Shown here in pieces: positions 63,382 to 64,000 of a DNA stretch of 64,000 bases. The stretch comes from Microbacterium sp. MYb45. Its GTDB lineage: Bacteria > Actinomycetota > Actinomycetes > Actinomycetales > Microbacteriaceae. The DNA is taken from NCBI RefSeq assembly GCF_002979655.1, contig NZ_PCPG01000001.1:124001-188000 (forward strand), read 5' to 3'. The stretch's first letter is position 1. The number at the start of each line of letters is the position of its first letter. The position numbers and the translations under genes were made by a program. The notes under the pieces are model-generated. The model was not told the origin of the DNA, did not search any database, and saw only the letters and a program-made list of their open reading frames with translations.

Positions 63382-64000
63382 ATGACCATTCCGCGCCCGT
63401 CCCTCGACCGTGCAGCCGAACTCCGCGACGAGCCGGACGTCATCGGCCGCCTCCGTGGCGACCCGGCCACCCGGGTGATCGTCGTCCGCGAGGGGCGGGT
63501 CAGAGTCGTCGATTCGACGCTCCTGCGGGTGCCCGCCGAGACCGTGGTCGAGGCGACCTGGGCTCTCCTCGGACGCGACGCCGACGGTACCGTGCTGCTC
63601 CTCGCCGCCGCCCCGCCGGAGACCGATGCGCTCGACACCGCTCCCGACGAGGTGTGGCTCGGGCTGCGCGATCTCGGCGGTCGCATCGACGGACAGGAGA
63701 CGGAACTGCTCACCGGTGCCATCGCGCTCGCCGGGTGGCTCCGCGACGCACCGTTCTGCCCCACCTGCGGTGGTGGCACCGAGCTGCGCAACGGCGGATG
63801 GTCGCGACGCTGCCTCGTGTGCGGGCGGGAGCACTTCCCGCGCACGGATCCAGCCGTGATCGTCGCCGTCGAGAGCCGTGACGGGGAACGCCTGCTCCTC
63901 GGCGCCAACGCGAACTGGGGCGGCCGCATGTACTCGTGCTTCGCCGGCTTCACCGAGGCGGGGGAGTCGCTGGAGTCGACCGTCCACCGCGAGATCGAGG
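63382..64000 (+). CDS. nudC: NAD(+)/NADH pyrophosphatase NudC (partial, runs off the right edge)
   Basis: The first 206 codons are in the window from the ATG at 63382, which has an AGAGGGAG site. After a variable N-terminal domain (about 1-120) there is a zinc ribbon, CPTCGGG then CLVCG, followed by HFPRTDPAVI. The Nudix box has begun at the edge: GFTEAGESLESTVHREIE keeps the G, E, R and first E of the consensus. NudC cleaves NAD(H) to NMN(H) and AMP and can remove NAD caps from RNA. It is divergent from the phosphotransferase-fold gene with 64 bases between. Confidence 0.93.
   Translation, partial: MTIPRPSLDRAAELRDEPDVIGRLRGDPATRVIVVREGRVRVVDSTLLRVPAETVVEATWALLGRDADGTVLLLAAAPPETDALDTAPDEVWLGLRDLGGRIDGQETELLTGAIALAGWLRDAPFCPTCGGGTELRNGGWSRRCLVCGREHFPRTDPAVIVAVESRDGERLLLGANANWGGRMYSCFAGFTEAGESLESTVHREIE

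Overview
The window is a contiguous stretch of high-GC actinobacterial chromosome. Dense short-spaced operons, many GTG starts, ATGA/GTGA stop-start overlaps, TANNNT -10 boxes close to start codons, and actinobacterial marker families (DUF3107, DUF3117, AdnAB, seven-iron ferredoxin beside dapC, the mrp/DUF1003/MgtE-like trio) all point to Actinomycetota. The overall flavour suggests Microbacteriaceae, most likely Microbacterium; the genus is an inference. I support 58 protein-coding genes. Two are cut by the window edges: an MFS-like N-terminus on the left and nudC on the right. I saw no tRNA, rRNA, insertion sequence, prophage or CRISPR array.

Layout. 1-2.3 kb: a divergent transporter pair (MFS-like gene start and an ABC exporter). 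2.3-9.7 kb, minus strand: a tightly coupled NAD-synthesis operon, nrtR-nadA-nadB-nadC-cysteine desulfurase, apparently running on into a family 2 glycosyltransferase and a short-chain dehydrogenase. 9.8-15.4 kb: a five-gene oligopeptide/oligosaccharide-type ABC importer behind a perfect 12-bp inverted repeat that overlaps its promoter. 15.4-20.3 kb: a tandem glycine riboswitch followed by gcvT-gcvH-gcvP and a strong terminator. 20.4-26.3 kb: a second, separate peptide-type ABC importer with its two ATPases fused, plus a PH-domain membrane protein. 26.3-31.9 kb: a CPBP-family membrane protein, typA, a secreted lytic-transglycosylase-like protein, and a cupin regulator divergent from azlCD.

32.0-42.5 kb: fdxA, dapC, gltA, a DEAD-box helicase, dapD, dapE, a PIG-V-like mannosyltransferase, a 57-residue DUF3117 protein, an O-methyltransferase and tatB. 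42.5-52.1 kb: the minus-strand MgtE-like/DUF1003/mrp operon, a three-gene plus-strand operon (YflT-like, proline-rich DUF4870-like, alpha/beta hydrolase), an Xaa-Pro aminopeptidase, a membrane endonuclease/exonuclease/phosphatase-family protein, a PHP phosphoesterase and a DUF817 protein. 52.2-64 kb: a second DEAD-box helicase, a ferritin-like protein, DUF3107, the AdnA and AdnB helicase-nucleases, a phosphotransferase-fold protein that appears catalytically dead, and the start of nudC.

How the genes fit together. dapC, dapD and dapE supply the succinylase branch of lysine/diaminopimelate synthesis. The gcv operon breaks down glycine under riboswitch control. NrtR probably represses the nad operon through a palindrome over its own -10 region, and the co-transcribed desulfurase could supply sulfur for the NadA cluster. 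The gene order from typA to the mrp cluster, and again from the second helicase to nudC, resembles two blocks of the Mycobacterium tuberculosis chromosome as I remember them, but without the sigE-rseA-htrA segment expected before tatB. The most unusual signals are the apparent pseudokinase next to adnB, the divergent ATPase motifs of AdnA, a recurring promoter layout placing a -10 box 5-7 nt before the start codon, and several perfect inverted repeats.
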